DNA of 64,000 bases from Anaerocolumna sp. MB42-C2 (GCF_030913705.1 NZ_CP133190.1:3363501-3427500); one strand, 5' to 3'. Positions 25,520 to 34,713 are shown, counted from the first letter of the stretch. Translations and numbers: made by a program. Notes: generated by a model from the letters alone, not told the origin.

Positions 25520-28038
25520 ATTATGTCTTCCTCCTTAGCAAGTCTACCGAACCAGAAGCAGCTGTTACTGTCCACATTTAAAGATCTGGTTTGATAATTT
25601 CGTGCTATTTTATAAAATTCCCGGTACTCCCCGGTGGAAAAATATTTCATTTGATATTCTGTAAGGTCAACCGGCTTTTTCGGAATTAATATAGCCACAG
25701 AACCGTTTACTATAATATCCGGTTTCATTTTGGTAACTCTTGGCTTATAGGTCATATTAGGTGTCAAATATACGTTCAAGTCATTAAAATACTTATAAAC
25801 TGCCAGTTTCTCGGCTTCCGTTCTCTCCATATAGGCATCATAGCCTTCTATAGCCAGGATTTCTGTTCCGTCATCACTGATATTTCTGGACTTTAAGACC
25901 CGTATAAAACCCTTTTTCTTTTCCAAAATACTATTCGTATTGGTTATCTGCCTGTCACGGAATACACTAAAAATATTAAACTCCATTTTCTTTGCTATTT
26001 TATCAAAAAAAGTATTCCTGTAGATAATCCAGTAAGGAAATCGATTGTCAAAAATATAGTTTTGCTTTTGTTCCAATTCGATATTTAAGGTTAATGATTT
26101 AATTTTTGTTTTGTATGGTTTATTTCTCGTATTAACCAGAATACAGATAGTCTCCACCAGAACTCCTTTAAAACCATTTTCTCCGAAATCTATTATCCCC
26201 TCGACCCTTAACTGCTCCAGCATTTTTCTTGTGGTTTCGAATTCAGGGGTGTTAAGTAATGCCTTGGGTGTTATCATCGCAACAAAATCACTTGTCTGGA
26301 CCGCTTTCTCAAGAAAAAATTCATATAAATTAGTTGTAGCCTTATTAACATTAAACTCCATGTAATCCTTAACGTCAGTTGCCTTCATCTTCGTAAACGG
26401 CGGATTTCCAATGGTTAAGTCGTAGTGTTTCTCCCTGTATTTCAGGGAATCCGTATTGACAAACTTAAGGTGAATATTATCAGGGATCTCCATCTTCTCC
26501 AATAATAATTTAAGAATCTCCAGAGCATCTTTATCTATGTCTACCACATCAATATTAACACTGGGAATACTTTCATATTTTTTAAAAATAAACGGGAGGA
26601 AATTTCCGACACCTACCGATGGCTCTATTACATGGATTTCTTCTTTTTCAAAATCCGGTAATTCTTTGAATATTTCATTGACAATAAATTTATTGGTAAA
26701 ATAAGCTGAATTATTTTCTCTCTTTGAATTCACTAGCTCAGCAATTCTTGCTAAGGTAGCATTTCCCAGGTTTAATTCATTCTGCTTAATAAATTTTTTT
26801 AATTTTTTTATACTTTTAAGGTCATAATTTATAATAATCTTATTGATTTCCTGAGCCGATAAATGATTTTGCGTAATGAATTTCTTAATATTGCAGGCGA
26901 TCTGATAGAAAATTGTAGTAGGTACTGCTTCCCCGATGCTTTGCCTGATATTAATTTCTTCTTTCTTAAGCAAAGCCGATTTCTCCTCAAGGGATAGTTT
27001 ATTTAATTTCTTAAGCTCCATATCACACCATTTAAAGTCGTAGGGAATTGTCATTAACTCCATTAATTCCCGGATAGTAAATACCCTGTCTTCCTTCGGG
27101 TGTACTGTATTCTGACTGGCTAACTGATCATTTCTGGTGTGAATGCAGGGAGCAACTTTACTCCATACCTGCCTGGTGTATTTATCTCCGTTCTTTCTCT
27201 GATTCTGAACGATGGTATTATTAATCACTTTATGAGGCCGTTTCTCAACCTCTTCATTATCAAAGGCACTTTCTCCTTCTTTTAAATCATGAATCCACTT
27301 CCGCATTTCTTCCGGATAGGTTCTGAACTGATGATAGAAATCCTCCGGTGCGAATTGTCCCCAGTCTAATTCCGGTAAATGACCGATCACATCCCTTAAA
27401 ACTTTTTCCTGCCTGTAAGTCGGAAACAGCTCAACAGGGGCAATAAATTCAGCCAGATGTTTTTCCACTCCGATTACTACGGTTCTTGTTCTGGAGGAGT
27501 TGGCACCATAATTCTTAAAGTTAAGAATCTGGTTCATTATTATGTAGTCCGTTCCTAACTCTTCCATTATAACCTGGCCTATCGCTTTAATACTGCCGTC
27601 CGGAGCCGTACAGCCGGTTTTCCAGAACGCAGATACATTCTCAAACAGAAAGAAACGGGGTTTAATCTTTTTAATGATTTCCACACTTTCAACCACTAAA
27701 CTGTTTCTTATTATTTCATTATCGGCTTTTTTATGATTGGCAACAGACATACCCTGACAGGGAGGTGTCGCAATTACTACATCTACTTTATCATTACCCT
27801 CGGATTCCCATTTCTTAATCTCGTTAAAGATTAATCCTTTGGTTTCTTCTTTTGTAATATCCCCTTCAATATAACCATCGGGGTACTTACATTTTTTATT
27901 AATCTTTTGAATATTTAATCTCCGATGAATGAGTTCATTTGTAGCTATACACTCAAAACCTGCCTGCTTAAACCCATAGCAGCCTACCCCTGCAGATGAA
28001 AATAAGCTTATGTATGTTAAAGTATTATTTGCTATCAT
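25516..28038 (-). CDS. Fused m5C and N6-adenine DNA methyltransferase
   Basis: The first half is a C5-cytosine methyltransferase: ISLFSSAGVGCYGFKQAGF (motif I), IATPPCQGMS with the catalytic Cys (motif IV) and FFLFENVSAF (motif VI). After about residue 430 comes an adenine methyltransferase: VIEPSVGVGNFLPFIF (SAM motif I) and the catalytic DLTIGNPPFTKM. The C-terminus probably helps target recognition. Fusion of two specificities suits an asymmetric recognition sequence in which C on one strand and A on the other are modified, as known for some Type IIS systems. The ATG at 28038 has GAGGT upstream and starts just before motif I; a TTG at 28059 is less likely. The nuclease gene overlaps its end by four bases. 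Confidence 0.87.
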   Translation of the reverse strand: MIANNTLTYISLFSSAGVGCYGFKQAGFECIATNELIHRRLNIQKINKKCKYPDGYIEGDITKEETKGLIFNEIKKWESEGNDKVDVVIATPPCQGMSVANHKKADNEIIRNSLVVESVEIIKKIKPRFFLFENVSAFWKTGCTAPDGSIKAIGQVIMEELGTDYIIMNQILNFKNYGANSSRTRTVVIGVEKHLAEFIAPVELFPTYRQEKVLRDVIGHLPELDWGQFAPEDFYHQFRTYPEEMRKWIHDLKEGESAFDNEEVEKRPHKVINNTIVQNQRKNGDKYTRQVWSKVAPCIHTRNDQLASQNTVHPKEDRVFTIRELMELMTIPYDFKWCDMELKKLNKLSLEEKSALLKKEEINIRQSIGEAVPTTIFYQIACNIKKFITQNHLSAQEINKIIINYDLKSIKKLKKFIKQNELNLGNATLARIAELVNSKRENNSAYFTNKFIVNEIFKELPDFEKEEIHVIEPSVGVGNFLPFIFKKYESIPSVNIDVVDIDKDALEILKLLLEKMEIPDNIHLKFVNTDSLKYREKHYDLTIGNPPFTKMKATDVKDYMEFNVNKATTNLYEFFLEKAVQTSDFVAMITPKALLNTPEFETTRKMLEQLRVEGIIDFGENGFKGVLVETICILVNTRNKPYKTKIKSLTLNIELEQKQNYIFDNRFPYWIIYRNTFFDKIAKKMEFNIFSVFRDRQITNTNSILEKKKGFIRVLKSRNISDDGTEILAIEGYDAYMERTEAEKLAVYKYFNDLNVYLTPNMTYKPRVTKMKPDIIVNGSVAILIPKKPVDLTEYQMKYFSTGEYREFYKIARNYQTRSLNVDSNSCFWFGRLAKEEDII

Positions 28039-28147
28039 TCTAATTACCTCTTTATTCAAGTTTTTATCCTTGTTGTTTTTAATGTGTATATCTCTTCCTT
28101 TTAGCTAAATTTCTCCCTGCAAAGATATGTTCGATTTTTATGTTTCT

Positions 28148-28176
28148 ATTATAGCAACTTTTTTCGTAATCAACAA
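28148..28176 (-). promoter_or_regulatory. Promoter of the restriction-modification operon
   Basis: Minus strand TTGTTG (28171-28176), 17-bp spacer, TATAAT (28148-28153), about 110 bp before the methyltransferase start. No controller-protein gene is seen nearby. Confidence 0.65.
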
Positions 28177-28300
28177 GCTTGTTTCTTATAAGCTAAAAAT
28201 TACCGAAAAAATTAAAGGCCCTATGTAATCCAAAGATAAGCCAACATAACATCCTAATGTTACACAGTTTTTGACGACTACCGCTTTGCCCAAACGAAAT

Positions 28301-28331
28301 AAAAAAAATACCTACATTACTGTAAGTATTT
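28301..28331 (-). terminator. Isolated intrinsic terminator
   Basis: On the minus strand AATACTTACA pairs with TGTAGGTATT around TTAC-type loop bases, followed by eight T residues. No intact minus-strand gene lies directly before it, so it may end read-through from the tRNA-Lys region and protect the methyltransferase promoter, or be left from a lost gene. Confidence 0.7.
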
Positions 28332-28394
28332 GTGTTAAAAATATAGGATTATTGGCTAGGCAGTGTATCCAGAATCTCAGGTACTCATAAATGA

Positions 28395-28949
28395 GTGTTT
28401 CGGGAACCTGTTTATAATACCATAAAAAATCATTTACAGACTATTGAAAAATTGTATCAAAATTCTAAATTTCAAGAAGCAGAAATTTATCAAACAAAAT
28501 TATATGAGGAAATAAATAAAAGCAGTACCAAAATATACACTCTAAATACAGCGTTAAATATTATCCTTAATGATAAAATTGAGACCGCCGGTAAATATCA
28601 AATTCAAATCAGCTTAAAAATGGACAATGACCTTAAATTTATGACTGACTATGATATTGTAGTTGTTTTTGGTAACTTATTTGATAATGCAATTGAAGCC
28701 TGTTCAAAATTAACGCAGAAAGAAAAATATATCGAACTAAATATAATAAAATATAATAACTACCTTAATATAATAAATATAATTAATCCTCTTGAAATAC
28801 CGGCAGAAAAAAGATTATCAAACAATCATCAGGGATTAGGTCTGATTAACGTAAAATCTATTGTTGAAAAATATAATGGCAATATGAATATTTATACTAA
28901 CCATGAGAGGTTTGAAGTTAATATTCAACTCCTCTCTCCTCAAATCTAA
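28395..28949 (+). pseudogene. 5'-truncated AgrC-like sensor histidine kinase remnant
   Basis: The frame encodes only the C-terminal part of an AgrC-type (GHKL) kinase: IKNHLQTIEKLYQN continues the dimerisation helix, FGNLFDNAIEACSKL is the N box, and QGLGLINVKSIVEKYNG the G box. The sensor membrane domain is absent, and the phospho-accepting histidine that normally precedes IKNHL is missing (YNT is found there). The only start is a GTG at 28395 without a ribosome site. The sequence joins unrelated DNA exactly at the H box. Loss by deletion is likely. No agrD, agrB or agrA partner is seen. Confidence 0.78.
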
Positions 28950-29017
28950 AACTTTTTTTCCGCACAAAAAAGCCCCTACCCAGCAGCTCCTACGTCTGCC
29001 AAACAAGGACTTTACAG

Positions 29018-29090
29018 TGCGCCTCCAGGGGTTCGAACCCTGGACACCCTGATTAAGAGTCAGGTGCTCTACCAACTGAGCTAGAAGCGC
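29018..29090 (-). tRNA. tRNA-Lys (anticodon CTT)
   Basis: A 73-nt cloverleaf: acceptor GCGCTTC/GAGGCGC with discriminator A, D arm GCTC/GAGC, anticodon arm CCTGA-CTCTTAA-TCAGG (anticodon CTT) and T arm CAGGG-TTCGAAC-CCCTG. The CCA end is not encoded. A tRNA gene next to a restriction system and a gene remnant suggests a possible integration site, but no attachment repeat was found. Confidence 0.95.
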
Positions 29091-29117
29091 TTACGTTATG
29101 TCTTGAACGCAAAAATC

Positions 29118-29146
29118 ATTATACTTGATAGCTTAACAAATTGCAA
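29118..29146 (-). promoter_or_regulatory. Promoter of tRNA-Lys
   Basis: Minus strand TTGCAA (29141-29146), 17-bp spacer and TATAAT (29118-29123), 28 bp before the tRNA 5' end. The 29150-29383 stretch upstream is AT-rich with no gene that I can support. Confidence 0.75.
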
Positions 29147-29383
29147 GCATATTTTTATATTTTTTTAAGATTTTTTTACGAATTATTAAAAATAAGATAA
29201 TTTTCTACACCAATAAACATAATAAGCCTCAATTCTTGTAGCTGATAACTCTTAAAATTTCAATAAAATTGCTTTAAAAGGACACTTAAGATTCAATCAT
29301 CTTGTATATGCCTTTCATTATAGACACCGCTTTCAATTTAACATTTTAGAAAATTATGGCTTACCCTTCGAAATAAAAATCAA

Positions 29384-29417
29384 TTGACATAGGTCCGTAT
29401 TACCGAACCTATGTCAA
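29384..29417 (-). terminator. Terminator after trxA
   Basis: TTGACATAGGTCCG pairs with CGAACCTATGTCAA, followed on the minus strand by a T-rich tail. It begins 15 bp after the trxA stop. Confidence 0.85.
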
Positions 29418-29431
29418 CGGCTTTTAAGTGC

Positions 29432-29749
29432 CTATTTATATTGATCCAGTTTCTCAACAACTTTTGATTTTGGTACAGCACCAACGATCGTATCCACTAC
29501 TTCGCCATTTTTCAAAATTAATAAGGTGGGTATGGACATAACCCTATACTTACTGCTGGTACCCTGTGCTTCATCCACATTAAGTTTGCCCACTTTAACT
29601 TTACCGTCATATTCGTTTGCAATTTCTTCAATAACCGGAGCCATCATTTTACATGGTCCGCACCAGTCTGCATAAAAATCAACCAATACCGGCAGTTCAG
29701 ATTTTATTACCTCTGATTCAAAGTTTTCATCTGTAAATTTTAATTCCAT
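29432..29749 (-). CDS. trxA: Thioredoxin
   Basis: A full-length 105-aa thioredoxin with the redox site in DFYADWCGPCKMMAP (CGPC at about residues 31-34), the cis-proline segment VMSIPTLLIL and the C-terminal GAVPKSKVVEKLDQY helix. It reduces protein disulfides in the cytoplasm, usually with thioredoxin reductase, which is not in the window. GGAGGAAAG lies before the ATG. The gene is monocistronic, with its own terminator. Confidence 0.96.
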   Translation of the reverse strand: MELKFTDENFESEVIKSELPVLVDFYADWCGPCKMMAPVIEEIANEYDGKVKVGKLNVDEAQGTSSKYRVMSIPTLLILKNGEVVDTIVGAVPKSKVVEKLDQYK

Positions 29750-29855
29750 TATCTTTCCTCCTTAGATTAACAATCTGATTAATTTTAACTCTTCCTGTTA
29801 TATAGCATGCCACAGGCAAATCAGAATATGCACCACGATACCATGGCTAAATTTA

Positions 29856-29996
29856 TCAGTTTTTAGGTTTCTGTTTACCTTTGGTAATTAAACCTGCAAC
29901 TTCATCCCAGGAACGTTTTACAAGAACCGCTTTTTTATTCAGTTCAACATTACCGCTTAAAGCTTTTGAAAGCTGCATTTTAAATGAATTTTTCAT
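29856..29996 (-). CDS. Small basic protein of 46 aa
   Basis: An ORF of 47 codons starts at 29996 and stops at 29856. The peptide begins MKNSFKMQLSKAL, contains VLVKRSWDEVAGLITKG and ends KQKPKN: basic, soluble, probably helical. A GGTGAG site lies before the ATG. It sits between trmB and trxA on the same strand. I recognise no family. Codon use looks like that of neighbouring genes, which argues for a real gene, but this is by eye only. Confidence 0.5.
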   Translation of the reverse strand: MKNSFKMQLSKALSGNVELNKKAVLVKRSWDEVAGLITKGKQKPKN

Positions 29997-30071
29997 GCCA
30001 TCTCACCCGAATCTTCCTTTTGTTATACTTATTATATGAGATGTCAAGATATTACTCTACTTCTTTCAACC

Positions 30072-30707
30072 TTATCGGTAGGCTTCTAATCTGTGAATGG
30101 GATTTCCCATTGACGAGAACTTTTCTTCATATTCGGTTTTTACGTTGCCCTCGGCGTATTCACTATGATGTAAATCATAGGTAAAGTTGCGTAATTTCCA
30201 CCCCGCTGTTTCCACCTGCTCCAGAGAAAAATCAAATAAAATGCGATTATCTGTTTTAAAAATAACTTCTCCGTCCGGTTTTAAAAATTTATCGTATTTG
30301 GCCAAAAATTCCTTTGAAGTAAGTCTTCTTTTAGCATGACGGTCTTTCGGCCAGGGATCAGAAAAGTTTAGATATATTCTTTCTATCTCATTTTTATCAA
30401 ATATATCATTAATATATTCTGCATCAAAACGTATCAGCCATAGATTCTTTAGTTCTGATTCTTTTCTCTTTTCGACTGCGCGGATTAAAACACTGGAGTA
30501 CTTTTCAATACCAATATAATTAATATCCGGATTTAAAAGTGCAAGCTGAACTAAAAACTTTCCTTTACCCATACCAATTTCTATATGAATCGGATTATCA
30601 TTTTCGAAAAATTCATTCCATTTTCCCTTTAAATTTTCAGGATCATGCACCACATATTCATTTGCCGCTATTACTTCCCTGGATCCTGTTACATTCCTTA
30701 ATCTCAT
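30072..30707 (-). CDS. trmB: tRNA (guanine-N7-)-methyltransferase
   Basis: The 211-aa enzyme makes m7G46 in tRNA with SAM. It starts MRLRNVTGSREVIAANEYVV, typical for Lachnospiraceae TrmB, and has HIEIGMGKGKFLVQLA (SAM motif), NYIGIEKYSSVL, and LNFSDPWPKDRHAKRRLTS, the family signature. The start at 30707 fits the family; an ATG at 30719 is only three codon-lengths upstream plus one and has poor spacing. It is divergent from the V-ATPase operon. The 30720-30981 gap is promoter DNA; small hairpins (GTAAGT-ACTTAC; GACG-CGTC) precede the ATPase genes. Confidence 0.92.
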   Translation of the reverse strand: MRLRNVTGSREVIAANEYVVHDPENLKGKWNEFFENDNPIHIEIGMGKGKFLVQLALLNPDINYIGIEKYSSVLIRAVEKRKESELKNLWLIRFDAEYINDIFDKNEIERIYLNFSDPWPKDRHAKRRLTSKEFLAKYDKFLKPDGEVIFKTDNRILFDFSLEQVETAGWKLRNFTYDLHHSEYAEGNVKTEYEEKFSSMGNPIHRLEAYR

Positions 30708-30981
30708 AAAGCTTCCCATACCTTTCCATTAAAATTCTATTATAAAGGGATAAACAATTCCTTCTACCCGAATCGAAAGATAAAATACCGTTTTACATTA
30801 TAACATAGTGTTAGAGAAAAACAATTAAAATATTAATTTGTGCAATTTAACTATGGTAATTTGCGGAAAATATAGTAATATATATACATATTATTAAATT
30901 GATTTAACGGGTAAGTTTTACTTACTTTAAACCGATTGACGTAAGACAGCGTCATGTCGAAAGGTGTGAAGGGTGAGAAAT

Positions 30982-31293
30982 ATGGAAAGAGTAATTAATC
31001 TATTATATGATATTGAAGAAAAGGCAAATCAAATCGTCAAGCGGGCCAACGAAGAAAAAGCTAAATTACACGAAAAACTGCAAGAAGACATGGAATCCCT
31101 GGATAAAAAAATAACTGCTGATAATGCCTTAAAACTGGAACAATTAAAGGTTCAGGCGGAAAAGGAATTAAATCAGGAAATGGAAAACTTAACTAACGAT
31201 TGTATAAAACATATCGCTTTCATGGATGAAAATTATCAAAAGAATCACACATCCCTTACAGATAGAATAGTTAACGAGGTAATAAGTTCATAA
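30982..31293 (+). CDS. V-type ATPase subunit G/H-like stalk protein
   Basis: The 103-aa protein is almost wholly charged coiled coil (ANEEKAKLHEKLQEDMESLD, EKELNQEMENLTNDCIK), as expected for the G/H peripheral stalk subunit that pairs with subunit E. It is the first gene of the V-ATPase operon, 15 bp before subunit C. The ATG at 30982 is chosen with GAAGG upstream; a GTG at 30973 is an alternative. Sequence similarity in this family is weak, so the call rests on length, coiled coil and position. Confidence 0.75.
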   Translation: MERVINLLYDIEEKANQIVKRANEEKAKLHEKLQEDMESLDKKITADNALKLEQLKVQAEKELNQEMENLTNDCIKHIAFMDENYQKNHTSLTDRIVNEVISS

Positions 31294-31308
31294 AAAAGGA
31301 GGAAACTG

Positions 31309-32343
31309 ATGGGTAATTTATTATCTTATGGCGGAATTGTTACTAAGATTCGGGCAATGCAGGCTAATCTGATACATTCTGAGGATTATCAGGTCATTGC
31401 CAATTTAGAATCAACGTCTGAATTTATCGCATTTCTAAAAAACCACCCCGGATACCGGGAAATATTTTATAATTATGATGAACATGTGTTACATCGCGGA
31501 CAGGCAGAAAAGGTTTTTATAAACGGCTTGTATCAGGATTTTTCTAAAATATATGAGTTTGCTGATCTGGAACAAAGAAATGATTTAAATTTAATTTTCT
31601 TTCGTTATGAGGTTGATGTTTTAAAGTCTTGTCTGCTAATGATTTATGCTAACATCAAAGATTATACTTTGGATATATTCACTCCTTTTTTTGACCGTCA
31701 TTCCAATATAGATATTAAAACTTTGACTTCCTCCCAATCTATAACGGAATATATTAATAATTTAAAAGATACCCCTTATTATTCTCTGTTAAATAACCTG
31801 TCCACTACCCAGCCTCCGACCCCTTTTGATTGTCAGATGCAGCTGGATATATACTATTTTAAAAAAGCCTGGCAATTAAAAGATAAACTTCTAAAAGGAG
31901 AAAATCAATCGGCTTTCACTCACCGGCTGGGCTCAGAAATTGACCTGCTTAACGTTCTGTGGTTATATCGTTCTAAAAAGTACTTTAATGTACGCTCTAC
32001 CGACTCTTACGCCTATGTTATACCAATAACATATAAACTAACCAAAGCAAAACTGGTGCAGCTTATGGATGCAGCATCTATTGAAGAATTTATCACCTTA
32101 ATCAAAGCAACTCATTATGAACCTCTTATATCCTCCATGGCAGATGGCTCTATGGAAAACACCTGTCAGAAGCTGATTGAAAAAATATATAAAGACAATT
32201 CGTCCTTATACCCGGCTTCCATGTCACCGGTCAATTATTATTTGTACCAGAAACAAACGGAAATCCGACGTCTGATTACAGCACTGGAATGCATTCGATA
32301 TAAGCTTGGTCCCCAGGAAACTTTAAAATACGTTCTGACTTAA
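31309..32343 (+). CDS. V-type ATPase subunit C (d-type)
   Basis: The 344-aa helical protein begins LLSYGGIVTKIRAMQANLI and contains the repeated three-helix layout of V/A-ATPase subunit C, which couples the central shaft to the proteolipid ring. AAAAGGAGG precedes the ATG. In this operon it lies before subunit I, whereas in many clostridia it lies between E and F; the order here is H-C-I-K-F-E-A-B-D. No catalytic residues are expected. Confidence 0.85.
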   Translation: MGNLLSYGGIVTKIRAMQANLIHSEDYQVIANLESTSEFIAFLKNHPGYREIFYNYDEHVLHRGQAEKVFINGLYQDFSKIYEFADLEQRNDLNLIFFRYEVDVLKSCLLMIYANIKDYTLDIFTPFFDRHSNIDIKTLTSSQSITEYINNLKDTPYYSLLNNLSTTQPPTPFDCQMQLDIYYFKKAWQLKDKLLKGENQSAFTHRLGSEIDLLNVLWLYRSKKYFNVRSTDSYAYVIPITYKLTKAKLVQLMDAASIEEFITLIKATHYEPLISSMADGSMENTCQKLIEKIYKDNSSLYPASMSPVNYYLYQKQTEIRRLITALECIRYKLGPQETLKYVLT

Positions 32344-32361
32344 TTTAGAGGAGGTGAAATA

Positions 32362-34260
32362 ATGATTGAAAAAATGAAATTTCTAAGCATCACCGGGCCG
32401 AAAAGTGATTTTGACCGTGTGGTAAATATTTATCTGAACAAATATGAAATACATCTGGAGAATGCTTTATCCGAACTTAAATCGGTACATGATTTAAAAC
32501 CTTTTATAGAGATAAATCCTTATAAGGATGTCCTTCTAAAAGCAGAAGACCTTGTTGACAAATTTGATAATAAGGTTCCGGCTGTAGTTAACAGTTTATC
32601 TCCCGGTGCCGCTTCTGATCTGATTTATTCCCTTTCGGCCGAACTGGAGGAATTGGATAAAAGAAAAAATGAATTAAAGGAGGAGCGGGAGCACCTTAGG
32701 GATTTGCAGTCAAAAATAATTCCGTTTCGTCATCTGGATTATGAGATTAATAAAATATTAAATTTTAAATTTACAAAATTCCGTTTCGGTAGAATTTCAC
32801 ATGAATATTTTAATAAGTTTTCCAGGTATGTATATGATAATTTAACTACACTATTTTTTGAATGTGACAGTGATGCAGAATATATCTGGGGTGTTTACTT
32901 TGTTCCTGCTGCCTATTCCGTTAAGATAGATGCCATCTATTCCTCACTGCATTTTGAACGGATTTATCTGCCTGCCGAATACGAGGGCACACCGGAGGAA
33001 GCATATAAATTAATTTCTGACAAGCTGGATACAGTCCTTGATAAGATTAAAGAAATTTCTGCACAGGAAAAAGAAAAACTAATAAATAGATCAGATGATA
33101 TTCTTCTGGCTTATGACACTTTAAGTACTTTTTCTAAGAATTTTGATGTAAGGAAATTAGCTGCCTGCACTAAATCCTCCGACAGTGACTTATTTTATTT
33201 TATATTATGCGGTTGGATGACGGAGGATAATACCCGCTCTTTCTTAAAAGAAATTGAAAATGACCCCAATGTTTATTGCTTATCGGAGGACAATCATGAA
33301 GACATGATTACAAAACCTCCTACCAAACTGAAAAACATACGGCTTTTCAGACCTTTCGAAATGTTTATTAAAATGTATGGCCTGCCTGCCTATAATGAAA
33401 TTGATCCTACTTCTTTCGTTGCCATTACCTATTCAATGCTTTTCGGTATTATGTTTGGCGACGTCGGACAAGGGCTTTGCCTCGTTATCGGCGGAACACT
33501 GATTTATAAATTTAAGAAGATGAATCTTGCCGCTATTATAGCTACTGCCGGGATTTTCTCTACCATTATGGGATTTTTATATGGAAGTATCTTTGGTTTT
33601 GAAGATGTTATTCCTCACTTGTGGTTAAGTCCAATGGATAACGTAATGACCGTCTTAATGGCCGCTGTCGGTTTTGGTGTTATATTAATCTTAATCTCAA
33701 TGATACTTAACATAATAAACGGCATTAAAGCAAAAGATACCGAAAAAATATTTTTTGATACCAATGGTTTTGCGGGGCTTGTTTTTTATGGTGCAGCCAT
33801 AACCTGTGTCCTGCTCCTATATAACGGAAAACATCTTCCTGCTGCCATTATTTTAATCCTGTTTTTTGCTGTTCCGTTACTGCTCATATTTTTCAGGGAA
33901 CCCCTTTCTCATATTGTGGAAAAGAAAACGAAAATATTTCCGGATAATAAAGCCATGTTTTTTATAGAATCTTTTTTTGAATTATTTGAAATTCTGTTAA
34001 GTTATGTGACTAACTCTATTTCTTTCCTTAGGGTTGGTGCATTTGCTTTAAGCCATGCAGCAATGATGGGGGTGGTTATGTTATTAGCGGGTGTCGAATC
34101 CGCCAATCCGAATATTTTTATTTTAGTATTAGGCAATGCATTCGTTGCCGGCATGGAGGGCCTTATCGTAGGCATCCAGGTCCTGCGTCTGGAATATTAT
34201 GAAATGTTCAGCCGTTTTTATAAAGGAAACGGCAAAGTTTTTAAACCATACAACCATTAA
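32362..34260 (+). CDS. V-type ATPase subunit I (a-type)
   Basis: Subunit I of 632 aa forms the ion half-channels. The N-terminal half (to about 335) is cytoplasmic, with a coiled coil near ELEELDKRKNELKEEREHL. The C-terminal half has about seven or eight membrane helices, including YSMLFGIMFGDVGQGL (about 358-373) and ISFLRVGAFALSHAAMMGV, which holds the essential Arg that faces the proteolipid carboxylate. AGAGGAGGTG precedes the ATG. It is followed closely by the proteolipid gene. Confidence 0.93.
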   Translation: MIEKMKFLSITGPKSDFDRVVNIYLNKYEIHLENALSELKSVHDLKPFIEINPYKDVLLKAEDLVDKFDNKVPAVVNSLSPGAASDLIYSLSAELEELDKRKNELKEEREHLRDLQSKIIPFRHLDYEINKILNFKFTKFRFGRISHEYFNKFSRYVYDNLTTLFFECDSDAEYIWGVYFVPAAYSVKIDAIYSSLHFERIYLPAEYEGTPEEAYKLISDKLDTVLDKIKEISAQEKEKLINRSDDILLAYDTLSTFSKNFDVRKLAACTKSSDSDLFYFILCGWMTEDNTRSFLKEIENDPNVYCLSEDNHEDMITKPPTKLKNIRLFRPFEMFIKMYGLPAYNEIDPTSFVAITYSMLFGIMFGDVGQGLCLVIGGTLIYKFKKMNLAAIIATAGIFSTIMGFLYGSIFGFEDVIPHLWLSPMDNVMTVLMAAVGFGVILILISMILNIINGIKAKDTEKIFFDTNGFAGLVFYGAAITCVLLLYNGKHLPAAIILILFFAVPLLLIFFREPLSHIVEKKTKIFPDNKAMFFIESFFELFEILLSYVTNSISFLRVGAFALSHAAMMGVVMLLAGVESANPNIFILVLGNAFVAGMEGLIVGIQVLRLEYYEMFSRFYKGNGKVFKPYNH

Positions 34261-34274
34261 AGGAGGTCTATATT

Positions 34275-34694
34275 ATGTTGTTAAAAATAACTTTCATTGC
34301 AGCATTGATTTTAAGTATTATGATACCCTTCGGTGCATTTTTACTGGGTGAAAAGAAAAAAGGCAATTTAAAAGCAGCTCTTGCCTGCAATGCTTTATTT
34401 TTCTTTGGTTCCTTAATAATAGCTGACATTTTATTATGGAACGGCCAGGTTTTTGCTGCTGATACTAACACAGTTACCGCTTCCGCTACAGATGGATGGA
34501 GGTACATGGCTGCCGCACTTGCCACCGGTTTATCCTGTATCGGCGGCGGAATCGCTGTTGCCTCGGCAGCCTCTGCCGCATTAGGTGCGATGAGCGAAGA
34601 TTCCAGTATTATGGGTAAAGCTCTGATTTTTGTTGCTTTGGCAGAAGGAATTGCCCTTTACGGATTAATTGTTTCTTTTACCATCTTAGGTTAA
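34275..34694 (+). CDS. V-type ATPase proteolipid subunit K
   Basis: The 139-aa protein has four predicted membrane helices (about 1-24, 33-56, 75-106 and 111-138), as in two-hairpin V-type proteolipids. Only the second hairpin has the glycine/alanine-rich pattern ATGLSCIGGGIAVASAASAA and the ion-binding carboxylate, Glu124 in FVALAEGIALYG. The first hairpin is divergent but has Asp51 in IIADILLW within the membrane. No glutamine is visible in helix 3, where Na+-binding relatives often have one, so the coupling ion is not clear. AAAGGAGG precedes the ATG. Confidence 0.87.
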   Translation: MLLKITFIAALILSIMIPFGAFLLGEKKKGNLKAALACNALFFFGSLIIADILLWNGQVFAADTNTVTASATDGWRYMAAALATGLSCIGGGIAVASAASAALGAMSEDSSIMGKALIFVALAEGIALYGLIVSFTILG

Positions 34695-34713
34695 GCCTTA
34701 AGGAGGGAATCCT

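Noticed and set aside
24314..28038. Assignment to the Alw26I/Eco31I/Esp3I restriction family
   Set aside because: The double methyltransferase idea fits, but the nuclease lacks the N-terminal motifs I associate with that family, so only a general Type IIS-like call is made.
28395..28949. Functional small histidine kinase
   Set aside because: No phospho-accepting histidine, no sensor domain, no ribosome site and no partner genes; a truncated remnant is more likely.
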